Assembly: GCF_003967555.1 (NCBI RefSeq)
Contig: NZ_BIFS01000001.1
Location: 5,642,001-5,706,000, forward strand
From: Dictyobacter kobayashii
Lineage (GTDB): Bacteria; Chloroflexota; Ktedonobacteria; Ktedonobacterales; Ktedonobacteraceae
DNA length: 64,000 nucleotides
Direction: 5' to 3'
Shown here: piece by piece, positions 26,709 through 34,879 of the stretch
How positions within the stretch are numbered: position 1 is the stretch's first letter
Layout: each line of letters starts with the position of its first letter
Notes under the pieces: generated by a model
Databases searched by the model: none
Told to the model about the DNA's origin: nothing
What the model saw: the letters and a program-made list of their open reading frames with translations, nothing else
Position numbers and translations under genes: made by a program

Positions 26709-26927
26709 TTATTTTTTAGGGGTAGTAGCGGGATCGGCATCAGGCTGGAAGATGGTTTCGATGGGTTCCTGAAACAATTTAGAGATCTTAAAGGCCAGGG
26801 TCAGGCTGGGATCGTACTTGCCGGTTTCGATCGCGTTGATGGTCTGGCGCGATACGTCCAGGCGCTCAGCAAGCTCGGCCTGCGACAGATTATGAATGGC
26901 CCTGAGCACTTTGAGCTTGTTGATCAT
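26709..26927 (-). CDS. XRE-family small HTH regulator (YozG-like)
   Basis: A 72-residue protein that is almost only a Cro/C1-type HTH (MINKLKVLRAIHNLSQAELA, RLDVSRQTINAIETGKYDPS, LAFKISKLF). Its start overlaps the stop of the membrane gene by 4 bases (ATGA), and GGAGATATTC stands upstream. Such regulators travel with small membrane proteins and often control the pair's own promoter. Confidence 0.85.
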   Translation of the reverse strand: MINKLKVLRAIHNLSQAELAERLDVSRQTINAIETGKYDPSLTLAFKISKLFQEPIETIFQPDADPATTPKK

Positions 26928-27310
26928 GAATATCTCCTGGAGGTGAAACCTGAACTGATGCCCCAGAGCATAATCATAAAAGGGAAGACAAAGATCCAGT
27001 TGATATGCGGTAAGCCGACCAGTTCCAGGAAACCATAGCTAAAGGTCAGGATGCCTGCGCTGGCAAAGGCGATGGCCAGCGCCTCGAACTGGATGCGGCG
27101 CTGTAGCTCATCCATGCGGCGAATAAAACGGATATAGGCGATCATCCCGAATATGGCCGGGATAACCGGGGTCAGTGCTAGCGGATAGCGCCACCAGGCT
27201 GAGGCCGGGCTGGCGTTGATTACAGTGATAGCGACTAGCAAGACGATAACATAAGCGATCATAGCTGCTGAAAATTCTTTCAGATAAGTTTTGTGTGCTG
27301 CTGTCTTCAT
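26924..27310 (-). CDS. Four-helix membrane protein paired with the XRE regulator
   Basis: A 128-residue protein with four hydrophobic segments (about 16-34, 43-60, 79-97 and 102-120) and a polar loop RFIRRMDELQRRIQFEA between the second and third, a motif common in membrane partners of YozG-like regulators. ATG at 27308-27310 after GAGGGAAAAGTT. Role unknown, possibly sensing membrane state for the XRE protein. Confidence 0.65.
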   Translation of the reverse strand: MKTAAHKTYLKEFSAAMIAYVIVLLVAITVINASPASAWWRYPLALTPVIPAIFGMIAYIRFIRRMDELQRRIQFEALAIAFASAGILTFSYGFLELVGLPHINWIFVFPFMIMLWGISSGFTSRRYS

Positions 27311-27405
27311 AACTTTTCCCTCATCCTTGTTGAACAGAACCGGAATACAATGTAGTGTTCGCGATGCCAAGACTGGTTGACTTTTTGTAAAGTTTACTTG
27401 ACATT

Positions 27406-27447
27406 ATTGTAGCTTGATAGAGCTGGTTTTGTCAAGGGTGCTTGACA
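27406..27447 (-). promoter_or_regulatory. Promoter and operator of the membrane protein/XRE pair
   Basis: On the minus strand TTGACA (27435-27430) and TACAAT (27411-27406) are 18 bases apart. The -35 lies inside the inverted repeat TGTCAA-GGGTGC-TTGACA (27430-27447), and a further CTTGACA half-site occurs at about 27398-27403. This suits repression by the XRE protein. Confidence 0.6.
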
Positions 27448-27524
27448 TTTTTGTGGTTGTGGTTGTGCCAGGGAGGATGGAAGGGGAGAAGCGCAGATGA
27501 ATGAATATAGTTAATTTGATATAT

Positions 27525-27690
27525 AAGTTGTTATTGTTGATTTTTCGAGCGGGGAAAGAAGAAGCGGGGGCAAGCCCCGCACGTACAGATCGTTGTTATT
27601 GTTGATTTTTCGAGCGGGGAAAGAAGAAGCGGGGCAAGCCCCGCACGTACAGGTTGTTGTTATTGCTGATTTTTCGAGCAGAGGCAGTAA
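27525..27690 (+). repeat. Tandem dispersed-repeat copies with 65-bp period
   Basis: Two full units (GGGGAAAGAAGAAGCGGGG, hairpin, CGCACGTACAG, then TTGTTATTGTTGATTTTTCG) with a partial unit on each side. Apparent peptides in this DNA come only from the repeat. It lies directly downstream of the P450 gene and may end its transcript. Confidence 0.75.
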
Positions 27691-27695
27691 ATCCG

Positions 27696-29042
27696 TTATG
27701 GTGCGGGCTCTAAGATGACCTGGAGGCCATTTTTGATGCGCAGTGTAATTACGGCATCGGTTTGCATTTTGAAGCCCGGGACAATGCGGAATTTGAAGCG
27801 CTGCAGGATGGTGGCCAGGAGCATGCGCATCTCTAGCTGTGCAAAGGGCATACCGATGCATATGCGTGGGCCAGCTCCGAAAGGAATGTATGACCAGGGA
27901 ACGATATTCTTCGCGTTTTCTGGTCGCCAACGCTCAGGCTGAAACTCATCGGCGGCTTCCCAGAGGTCAGGGCGGCGATGGAGCACCCACTTACTGATCA
28001 ACACATTGGTTTTGGCTGGAAAGGTATAGTTATCGAGCGTGAACTCTGCGCGTGCCCGACGGCCGATCAGGTAAGCGGGTGGATAAAGACGCAGGGTTTC
28101 ATTGATTGCCCATTCAGTATAGGGGATCTTAGCTAAATCGGCCAGTGTCGGAGGCTGCCCATGCAGCTGCGATTGTAATTCAAGGTACAGCTTTTCATAT
28201 TCGCTATCGTTCTGGGCCAGCAAATAAATTGCCCAGGATAGTGTATTCGTTGCGGTCTCATGGCCGGCAGCCACAAAGGTCATAATATGATCGCGTATTT
28301 GTGTATCCGACAAAGCTTGATCATCTTCAGTGGTGGCCAGCAGCATCGAGAGGAAGTCACCCTCATCTTTGCCTTCTATACGGCGTTGCGCAATCAGTCG
28401 ATAGATCACTTCATCTATAATGCGTTTACCGCGCTGGCGTTTGCCATAATCGGTGAAAGGCAGATTTATGCGCAGTTTCAAGATCATTTCAAGCAGTTTC
28501 GGCTGATTCTCTCGGATGTCTGCAAAGGCCTGGCCAAGGTTACTGTTGCGCAAGCCAAGATCGATATTGAACAGACATTTGGCTACAGTTCTCATCGTCA
28601 GCTGTTGCAGTTCTTGATCGAGGGCAATCTGCTCACCAGCTTTCCAGGTATCAAGCAGCTCCAGCGTATACTGCCGCATCGTATCGGCATAGCTTTCGAC
28701 GCGCTTGCGATGAAAGGCTGGTTGCACCAGGCGGCGTTGCTGGCGATGCGTATCCCCATCCAGGTTGAAGAGACCATGGCCGGTAAATTCCTGCAAATTC
28801 TGGGCGAATTCGGCGCTGGTAAAATTGCGGGGATTTTCTGTCAGCACATAATGAATATGTTCAGGCTCAAACAGGACCACTGAAGGCGTATCGGACATAT
28901 AAATAGTAGCCAGTGGCCCATAGGTTTGATGGAGCGTTTGCAGGAAGTCCAGTGGATCTCTGACAAAGCTGTGGTTGTTTCCTAATACGGGCAATGGTTT
29001 GGGTCCAGGAGGTAGGGTGACCTTTTGTTGGATCGCATCCAT
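27696..29042 (-). CDS. Cytochrome P450 (class with CYP4/CYP102-like heme domain)
   Basis: A 448-residue soluble P450. I-helix oxygen motif AAGHETATN (258-266), K-helix ETLR (315-318), FQPERW (meander), and heme loop PFGAGPRICIGMPFA with Cys395 as the iron ligand. PPGPKPLPVLGN at the N-terminus is the proline-rich hinge usual in membrane-type P450s, here without an anchor. Substrate likely a fatty acid or terpenoid, not provable from sequence. The ribosome site AAGGAA is buried in a hairpin (29045-29092). Confidence 0.9.
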   Translation of the reverse strand: MDAIQQKVTLPPGPKPLPVLGNNHSFVRDPLDFLQTLHQTYGPLATIYMSDTPSVVLFEPEHIHYVLTENPRNFTSAEFAQNLQEFTGHGLFNLDGDTHRQQRRLVQPAFHRKRVESYADTMRQYTLELLDTWKAGEQIALDQELQQLTMRTVAKCLFNIDLGLRNSNLGQAFADIRENQPKLLEMILKLRINLPFTDYGKRQRGKRIIDEVIYRLIAQRRIEGKDEGDFLSMLLATTEDDQALSDTQIRDHIMTFVAAGHETATNTLSWAIYLLAQNDSEYEKLYLELQSQLHGQPPTLADLAKIPYTEWAINETLRLYPPAYLIGRRARAEFTLDNYTFPAKTNVLISKWVLHRRPDLWEAADEFQPERWRPENAKNIVPWSYIPFGAGPRICIGMPFAQLEMRMLLATILQRFKFRIVPGFKMQTDAVITLRIKNGLQVILEPAP

Positions 29043-29044
29043 AT

Positions 29045-29092
29045 GCAGTTCCTTTTTTTACAATAGATAATATACATCAAAAAAGGAACTGC
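29045..29092 (-). promoter_or_regulatory. Hairpin that can hide the P450 ribosome-binding site
   Basis: Perfect 14-bp arms (29045-29058 and 29079-29092), loop of 20 bases. In the P450 mRNA the 3' arm is AAAAAAGGAACTGC, which contains the Shine-Dalgarno AAGGAA and ends two bases before ATG. Closing the stem would block initiation. No riboswitch core is recognisable. Confidence 0.6.
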
Positions 29093-29328
29093 GGTGGAGT
29101 TCCCTCAAATAGCTCTCTATAGAGAATAGCTGATTTATTTGTTATTTTCAATATCATGCATGAGTTTAAAAAGATTTTCTTATATTGTGTTTGTCCCACT
29201 ACTTGTTGAGCCAGAGCATAGATGATGCTTCGATTGGTTGTTTTGATATTATTATGGTGTATCAAAGAGGTGTTTTTCGTGATAGAATGCGGAAAAACGT
29301 ATGAATTCAAGAAGAGGTGCATGGGATT

Positions 29329-30440
29329 ATGTATCAGCCCAAGGTAGGTGATGTACTCGATACCCTGGATACGCCGGCGATGATTGTGGATCTGGCGTTA
29401 ATGGATGAGAATATTGCGAGTTTGATGAAGCGCTTCCAGGCCCGGAACATCCAGGTCAGGCCGCATCTCAAGACAGTTAAGAGCTCTGAGTTGGCTTTGC
29501 GTTTGCTGGCGGCCGGAGCGATTGGTGGCTGTGTCGCCAAGGTCAGCGAGGCGGAAGTGATGGTCGAGGGGGGCGTCGAGGATCTGTTGATCACGACCGA
29601 GATTGTGGGTAAGCCCAAACTGGCGCGGCTGGTGGCGCTGCTGCAGAATCATCCTTTGATCAAGGTGGTCGTGGATAGCGTGGCCGGGGCACAGGCGCTC
29701 AACCAGGCTATGGGAGAGGCTGCTTTGCAGGCCAATGTGTTGCTGGACCTGAATGTGGGCAGAATCGCTGTGGTGTGACTCCGGGAGATGAGGCGCTTGA
29801 ACTGGCCCGGCAGATCGGCGACATGGAGCAGCTACAACTGATCGGCGTGCAGGGCTACGAAGGGCATTTGCAGCACATTCATGATCTCGAAGAGCGCAAG
29901 CAACGCTGCCAGCAAGCAATGCAGATCCTCACCCAGACCGCCGAGCAACTGCGGGTAGCCGGCTTCCCGATCCAGATCGTCACCACCGGCGGCACCGGGA
30001 CGGCCGAATTCTGCGCCGACTATGAGGGCATCACCGAGGTACAGCCCGGCTCATTCGTTTTTATGGACACCGATTACCGCAATGCCCTGGGGCCGGTCTA
30101 TTCCAATGCCCTGACCATTCTCTCAACCGTCATCAGCCGTCCAACGCCCGACCGGGTCATTATCGACGCCGGCCTCAAATCGCTCTCCATCGATAGCGGG
30201 ATGGCCGAACCCAAAGGGCAGCCCGAGCTTGCCTATCAGCCAAAGGGAGATGAACACGGAGCCTTGAGTTGGAAGCAAGAGGGCGTGTCCGCCGAGCTAC
30301 CGCTACAGATCGGGGAGCGCATCGAGTTGATTCCAAGCCATATCGATACCACCATCAACCTGCACGATACCTACTATGCTTATCGCGACGGCGTGATTGA
30401 AGCCATCTGGCCCGTCGAGGCCAGAGGCAAAGTACAATAG
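29329..30440 (+). pseudogene. DSD1-type PLP enzyme (D-threonine aldolase/alanine racemase fold), one frameshift
   Basis: N-terminal part: DTLDTPAMIVDLALMDENI, IQVRPHLKTVKSSE (PLP lysine in HLKTVK), then GGCVAKVSEAEVMVEGG. The frame is lost at about 29762 within the expected NVGQNRCGVTPG and resumes at GVTPGDEALELARQIG. The C-terminal part has ELIPSHIDTTINLHDTYYAY, with the His and Asp used for the metal of D-threonine aldolases. Joined length is about 371 residues, as expected. It would cleave or dehydrate D-hydroxy amino acids. One missing base explains the break. Confidence 0.8.
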
Positions 30441-30467
30441 ACCAGGTGAAGCCTGTGGGCGCACCGA

Positions 30468-30806
30468 TCAATATGCCTTTGTCGCATCCAGATTGGCGCG
30501 CCACAGCTCCTCAAGCGTGCGCAGATCATCCATAAAAGCGGCCGAGCTCTGATCCGGTTTTTGTTCGACCTCTTCAAGAATCTTGAACGTAAAAGCCTGA
30601 GCGCCCAGTTCATTCCAATCCTTTTGTAGCCGTGGATGGACCGTTGAGCCGGTCGCCACCGCGAACTGGAAGTGGTTCTGCGCGCTACGCAGATTAGCGG
30701 TATGGGCGATCAAGTATTGGCCGGTCTGTTTGTTTGTAATAGTATAGACGCCGCCGACGATCTTACGCTCTTTATAGGCCTGCTGAATCTCTTTTCTACG
30801 TTTCAT
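30468..30806 (-). CDS. GIY-YIG nuclease-family protein
   Basis: A 112-residue protein. GGVYTITNKQTGQYLIAHTA matches the GIY-YIG strand pair of the small subfamily found singly in Firmicutes and Chloroflexota. It continues with RSAQNHFQFAVATGSTVHPR and FTFKILEEVEQ. The catalytic Arg/Glu set is only partly recognisable, so nuclease activity is uncertain. It follows the unknown gene upstream with a 16-base gap, probably one operon. Confidence 0.65.
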   Translation of the reverse strand: MKRRKEIQQAYKERKIVGGVYTITNKQTGQYLIAHTANLRSAQNHFQFAVATGSTVHPRLQKDWNELGAQAFTFKILEEVEQKPDQSSAAFMDDLRTLEELWRANLDATKAY

Positions 30807-30822
30807 AAGTTTGCTAGCTCCT

Positions 30823-31374
30823 CTATTCTATAGCGGGCAAGCGACGCTGCTCGCCCAACCGCTCGACCTGTGAGCGTAACACACGCTTATTCTGCTGGGG
30901 ATTCGCCACCGAAGGATCGGGAAACGAGCTCAATATCCCATTGTCAATCGCGCGCACGATACGCATCCGATTGGCCTGCGTATTGGCGCCAAAGGCCAGC
31001 GCCGCAGCATTGCTAATCGTAATCAGGTCATCGACCGAGATCCACCAGCGCACACGCGAGAACAGGATACCCATGTCCGACCTCCAAAAGTCTTCCGGGA
31101 ACGGCGCCCTGCTTTGTAGCGCATTGCCCAGCAGTAATTCCTGCAGGCACGTCAAAGCCAGCTCGGCCTGCTGCACACGCTCAGGGGTGCGCTGGAACTC
31201 GCCATTGGCGATGCCAATCAACAGCCGCAGATCGCGCTGCAAAGGGCTCAGCCCGTTCCCTTGCTGCAAAGGGATTGAGGTATCCGCAACTCCCAGCGCG
31301 GCCCCTAAGCTTTGGTAGCGCCGCTGCAGCAGCCTGACGACCTCCTGCGCTAAATTATCATCAAAGAGAGCCAT
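30823..31374 (-). CDS. Hypothetical protein (183 residues)
   Basis: Unrecognised. It is largely helical, with a Gln/Leu-rich N-terminus (MALFDDNLAQEVVRLLQRRY), a hydrophobic middle without a true membrane helix and Arg-rich C-terminus (RVLRSQVERLGEQRRLPAIE). GGAG is present upstream of the ATG at 31374. Likely cotranscribed with the GIY-YIG gene. A 14-bp palindrome lies in its promoter region at 31457. Confidence 0.5.
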   Translation of the reverse strand: MALFDDNLAQEVVRLLQRRYQSLGAALGVADTSIPLQQGNGLSPLQRDLRLLIGIANGEFQRTPERVQQAELALTCLQELLLGNALQSRAPFPEDFWRSDMGILFSRVRWWISVDDLITISNAAALAFGANTQANRMRIVRAIDNGILSSFPDPSVANPQQNKRVLRSQVERLGEQRRLPAIE

Positions 31375-31456
31375 GCCTGGTTCTCCTTCCTCCTCTATCA
31401 TCATTCGCCAGGCTAATAATATTGAATAGCACTGGCGCGCAACTATATTATAACTC

Positions 31457-31470
31457 AACTAACGTTAGTT
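31457..31470. promoter_or_regulatory. Palindrome in the divergent promoter region
   Basis: Perfect 14-bp AACTAACGTTAGTT, about 83 bases upstream of the hypothetical gene and 117 upstream of the TetR gene. TetR-type in form, but different from the operator at 31551; the binding protein is unknown. Confidence 0.5.
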
Positions 31471-31550
31471 AGCAATGAGGGATTATGGTTGTTTATCGAG
31501 TAGAGAAAGAAGCATGCCAGGGGTTGATTCTGGCTGTGGGATGGTTTATA

Positions 31551-31570
31551 ATCGTACCGTACAGTACGAT
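31551..31570. promoter_or_regulatory. TetR operator upstream of the TetR/monooxygenase unit
   Basis: ATCGTAC-CGTACA-GTACGAT, a 20-bp palindrome with 7-bp arms. The central CGTACAGTAC overlaps the core of the operator at 23445. It lies 16 bases upstream of the TetR start codon, covering the likely promoter or leader. Confidence 0.7.
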
Positions 31571-31586
31571 GCGATCGGAGATTACG

Positions 31587-32221
31587 ATGGATAGTAAGGC
31601 GAGTAAGCGGTCGTTGCGGACGCGGGAGCAGTTGAGGGGGGCGGCTCATCGGCTTTTTTTGCAGTATGGCTTTATGGGACGAGCACGGATGCGATTATGG
31701 CTGAGGCGGGAGTGGCTTCCAAGGAGACGTTGTATCGCCATTATGCGAGCAAGGAGGCGCTGTTCGTGGATGTATTGGAGCATTTGACGCTGGAACAGGC
31801 ACATCCGGCCGCGGTGCTGGCGGAGCTCCCGGGGCCGCGGGATTTGCAGACGTTGCGGGTGGCTTTGACGATGGTGGCGCGAGAGATTTTGTCGGTAATG
31901 ATGCAGCCTGAATACCTGGCATTGCTGCGCATTATTATGGCCGAAACGCCACGCTTTCCGCAGATTGGCCAATTGTTTAAAGCGGCTGTGCCGGAGCGTG
32001 GGCTGACGATTCTGGCCACCCTATTGCAGCAGGCCAGGGAACATAAGATAGTGGCTGAGATTGATCTGGATGCCGTTAGCCATGCCTTGCTGGGTGGCTT
32101 GTTGACATATGCCCTACTCGATGTCTTTTTTGCTGGCGAGGATGCATCGCCTGTAGCACTTGAGCGTGCCGATGCCATTGTAGAGGTTATGATGCGAGCT
32201 CTGGCACCGGCGGCGATCTAG
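31587..32221 (+). pseudogene. TetR-family regulator, one frameshift
   Basis: N-terminal HTH part MDSKASKRSLRTREQLRGAA, LFLQYGFMG, then a lost base at about 31675 (in GGG), after which TSTDAIMAEAGVASKETLYR, HYASKEALFVDVL and the full ligand domain follow. Joined length is about 212 residues. MMQPEYLALLRIIMAE marks it as a close relative of the exporter TetR at 22757. GGAG stands six bases before the ATG. It precedes the FAD monooxygenase gene by 35 bases and probably controls it. Confidence 0.8.
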
Positions 32222-32256
32222 TCTGGCTACTTTATGCATTCAGGAGGGAAAACACG

Positions 32257-33894
32257 ATGTCCTCTCAGACTTTCTCAAGTAGTGATGTTTTGATTGTTGG
32301 CGCTGGACCCAGTGGACTTACATTGGCGCATGAGTTGTTGCGCCGGGGGATACGGCCACGGATTATCGATAAGATTGCCGAGCCCTCGCAGAATACGAAA
32401 GCGCTGGGGGTGATGGCGCGTACATTGGAGCTCTTGACCCCGTCTGGCATAGCCGGGGAACTGGTTGAGCGCGGCGTGCGGGTACCAGCCTTTAGCATCT
32501 ATAGCGAAGGTCGCCAGCTGGCATCCTTTGATTTTTCTCGGCGGATCGATAGCGCCTATCCTTATGTGCTGATGGCCCCTCAGGTTATGACCGAGGCTAT
32601 CCTGACCGAGCATGTGTTTGGATTGGGTGGAGAGATTGAGCGTGGCATTGAACTGGTCGGATTGGAGCAGCGGGCTGATGGGGTTGAGGCTGTGTTGCGG
32701 CACGCCGATGGAGGAGAGGAACACGTTCGCACGCGCTGGCTGGCGGGCTGTGATGGTGCCCATAGTGTGGTGCGCCACCTGGTGGGGGCCACATTTGTGG
32801 GCAAGACATTTGAACAGAGTTTTGCCACCGGCAATGTGCGTATGCACTGGGACATTCCGTCCGACCAGGCCTTTGCGCGCTTAAACCATGGCAGCTTTAT
32901 CGCCTACTTCCCCATGCCCGATGGGCAGCACCGCTTCATTATCGCCTACAAGCCGGGCGAGGAGCCGCAGGGCGAGATCACCATGGATGAGATCCAGAGG
33001 GCCATCGATGCCTGTGGTCCTGAAGGCGCGCGCGCGTCGGACCCGACCTGGCTGGCCCGCTACCAGATCAACCAGCGCAAAGTGGATCGCTATGTGTGGC
33101 AGCATGTGGTGCTGGTCGGTGATGCCGCGCATATTCACTCCCCGATTGGTGGGCAGGGCATGAATACCGGGATACAAGATGCGTTTAACCTGGCCTGGAA
33201 GCTGGCCTTGATCGTGCAGGGACATGCCCCTGCACGCTTGCTAGAGAGCTATGCCAGCGAAAGATCAGAGGTCGGCCGCCAACTCTTGCAGGGAACCGGG
33301 CGTCTGACCCGGCTGGCCTTGATGCATAATCCCCTGGCTACGGCGACACGCGATACGATCATGCCCCGTGTCACGAGGCTGAGGATGACGCAAGAAGTGT
33401 TTACCAGCACCGCCTCGGAGCTGGCTGTTTCGTATAGACATGGGCCACTGGCCAGTGAATATCGTGACGAGAAGATCAAGCCGAGCTATAGTCAGCTTAA
33501 AGTAGGGGATCGCGCCCCCGATGGTCTGCTGCGCGTGGGTAGCGAGGGCGCGCCCGCACGGCTCTATGAGTTGTTGACGGGTACGAAGCATGCGCTGCTG
33601 ATCTTCGCGCGGCGAGATAGCGAGGCTCAGCGCGACTTGCAGAGTACGCTGAGCGGCTGGCAGGAGGTGCTGGATGTCTATCCGATCCTGCGCAGCCAGC
33701 CAGATGGCGATGGTGGGCAGGCCTATTACGATCCAGATGGTAGCCTTGCCCGGCGCTATGGGATTGCCGAAGAAGGGTTGGTATTGGTGCGTCCGGATGG
33801 CTATCTCAGCCTGCGCAGCCAGCCGATCGCGGTCGAGCCATTGCAGCGCTATCTGTGCGCACATTTCTTGCCAACGGCGTATGTTGTGCGATAG
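32257..33894 (+). CDS. FAD-dependent aromatic monooxygenase (PheA/TfdB or rifampicin-monooxygenase type)
   Basis: A 545-residue flavoprotein. GxGxxG in VLIVGAGPSGLTLAHELLRR (about 11-30), the DG motif LAGCDGAHSVVRHLVGA, and the GD motif VLVGDAAHIHSPIGGQGMN with NTGIQDAFNLAWKLAL. The C-terminal 120 residues have a thioredoxin-like fold, as in phenol hydroxylase and antibiotic-inactivating monooxygenases. It would hydroxylate an aromatic compound using NAD(P)H. GGAGGG precedes the ATG. Pairs with the TetR gene just upstream. Confidence 0.85.
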   Translation: MSSQTFSSSDVLIVGAGPSGLTLAHELLRRGIRPRIIDKIAEPSQNTKALGVMARTLELLTPSGIAGELVERGVRVPAFSIYSEGRQLASFDFSRRIDSAYPYVLMAPQVMTEAILTEHVFGLGGEIERGIELVGLEQRADGVEAVLRHADGGEEHVRTRWLAGCDGAHSVVRHLVGATFVGKTFEQSFATGNVRMHWDIPSDQAFARLNHGSFIAYFPMPDGQHRFIIAYKPGEEPQGEITMDEIQRAIDACGPEGARASDPTWLARYQINQRKVDRYVWQHVVLVGDAAHIHSPIGGQGMNTGIQDAFNLAWKLALIVQGHAPARLLESYASERSEVGRQLLQGTGRLTRLALMHNPLATATRDTIMPRVTRLRMTQEVFTSTASELAVSYRHGPLASEYRDEKIKPSYSQLKVGDRAPDGLLRVGSEGAPARLYELLTGTKHALLIFARRDSEAQRDLQSTLSGWQEVLDVYPILRSQPDGDGGQAYYDPDGSLARRYGIAEEGLVLVRPDGYLSLRSQPIAVEPLQRYLCAHFLPTAYVVR

Positions 33895-33920
33895 ATGCTA
33901 TGCGACAAGAAAAGCGAAAA

Positions 33921-34000
33921 CCCTCCGTAGGTGCGACCCTCCGTAGGTGCGACCCTCCGTAGGTGCGACCCTCCGTAGGCGCGACCCTCCGTAGGTGCGA
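33921..34000 (+). repeat. Five 16-bp tandem repeats
   Basis: CCCTCCGTAGGTGCGA repeated five times without spacing (fourth copy GGCGCGA). The last unit runs into the left arm of the structured element copy B, whose arms contain the same GTAGGTGCGACCCTC word. Not CRISPR: there are no spacers. Confidence 0.8.
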
Positions 34001-34217
34001 CCCTCTGCGGTCGCTTGCCCCACCGTTAGTGGGGCCCGGTATCTTCACCATGTGGTTGCTTTTCTTTGATACCTCGGTTTACGCGGTGCCCAAAGGCGGA
34101 CGATGCTTTTGGGCACCGCGTGGAGGAATGGAGAATGCCATGAGGTACCGTTGCGTTGGGATACGGGGCCGCCGCTCTGCGGAGGGTGGCAAGCGACCGC
34201 AGAGGGTCGCACCTACG
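33990..34217. repeat. Structured intergenic element, copy B
   Basis: Perfect 30-bp terminal inverted repeats (33990-34019 and 34188-34217) enclose a core with the inner hairpin ACGCGGTGCCCAAA (34081-34094) / TTTGGGCACCGCGT (34108-34121), followed by GGAGGA. The core aligns over about 140 bases with copy A at 23606-23780, while the outer arms differ and remain complementary in each copy. No open reading frame of note. Confidence 0.7.
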
Positions 34218-34230
34218 CGTGGGCCGGGAT

Positions 34231-34650
34231 TTATTTGATGCGTTGGAGGGCGACGAATGGGATCTGGCGGCTGGTTTGTTGTTGGTGCTCCTGGACGAAG
34301 GGCCACTTTTTTAAGAGCTCTTCGCGTTCCGAGTCGTCGGTGTCGCTGGCGATTGCGGCAAAGGTTTCGCCACCGACCTCGACTGTGACTTCGGGGTTGG
34401 CCTTTAAGTTGAGATACCAGGCGGGATGTTTGGGTGAGCCCATGAAGGAAGCAACTACTATCAGGCGGTCTCCATCGGCCTGGTAGGCCAGCGGAGTGAT
34501 GCGCGGCTCGCCGCTCTTCTTGCCTGTGGTTGTGAGGAGGAGCAAGGATGCGTGCTCGTATTGTCCTCCAACTTTACCGTCATTGGCGCGAAACTCGGCT
34601 ACGATCTGCTTATTCCAATCTTTGACTTTGTCGCTTGTCCACTCGCTCAT
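34231..34650 (-). CDS. Deazaflavin (F420)-dependent nitroreductase-family protein
   Basis: A 139-residue split-barrel protein of the DDN/FDR-A family. GGQYEHASLLLLTTTGKKSG and RITPLAYQADGDRLIVVAS form the cofactor strands; GSPKHPAWYLNLKANPEVTVE is the family signature. These use F420 (or related flavins) to reduce quinones or nitro compounds; Ktedonobacteria-type Chloroflexota commonly encode many. ATG at 34648-34650. Confidence 0.8.
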   Translation of the reverse strand: MSEWTSDKVKDWNKQIVAEFRANDGKVGGQYEHASLLLLTTTGKKSGEPRITPLAYQADGDRLIVVASFMGSPKHPAWYLNLKANPEVTVEVGGETFAAIASDTDDSEREELLKKWPFVQEHQQQTSRQIPFVALQRIK

Positions 34651-34879
34651 GGTAAGGTTTGTCCTTTCTACTATGGGCACGTGTGCCCGGTCTATGGTTG
34701 TGAGAATGCAATATAGCTTCTTTTGTTCTATCACAGTATAGAGTATATGCGCAAAGGCGGACAAATCTCACCCTTATTTTGATAAATTCCAGGTTTTTGG
34801 CGAAGAAGTTAATCAGGGTGGTTAATGCCCGCTTCAGGGTTTACAATGGTGGATAAACAGGTAAGAAAGGGATTTTCTC

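Noticed and set aside
27511..27930. Protein coding frame across the tandem repeats
   Set aside because: The frame exists because repeat units are multiples that keep it open; it overlaps the P450 gene on the same strand in another frame and lacks a ribosome site.
33921..34000. CRISPR array
   Set aside because: Units are directly tandem, 16 bp, without spacers, and no cas gene is in the window. The same holds for the 19-bp array at 35494-35607.
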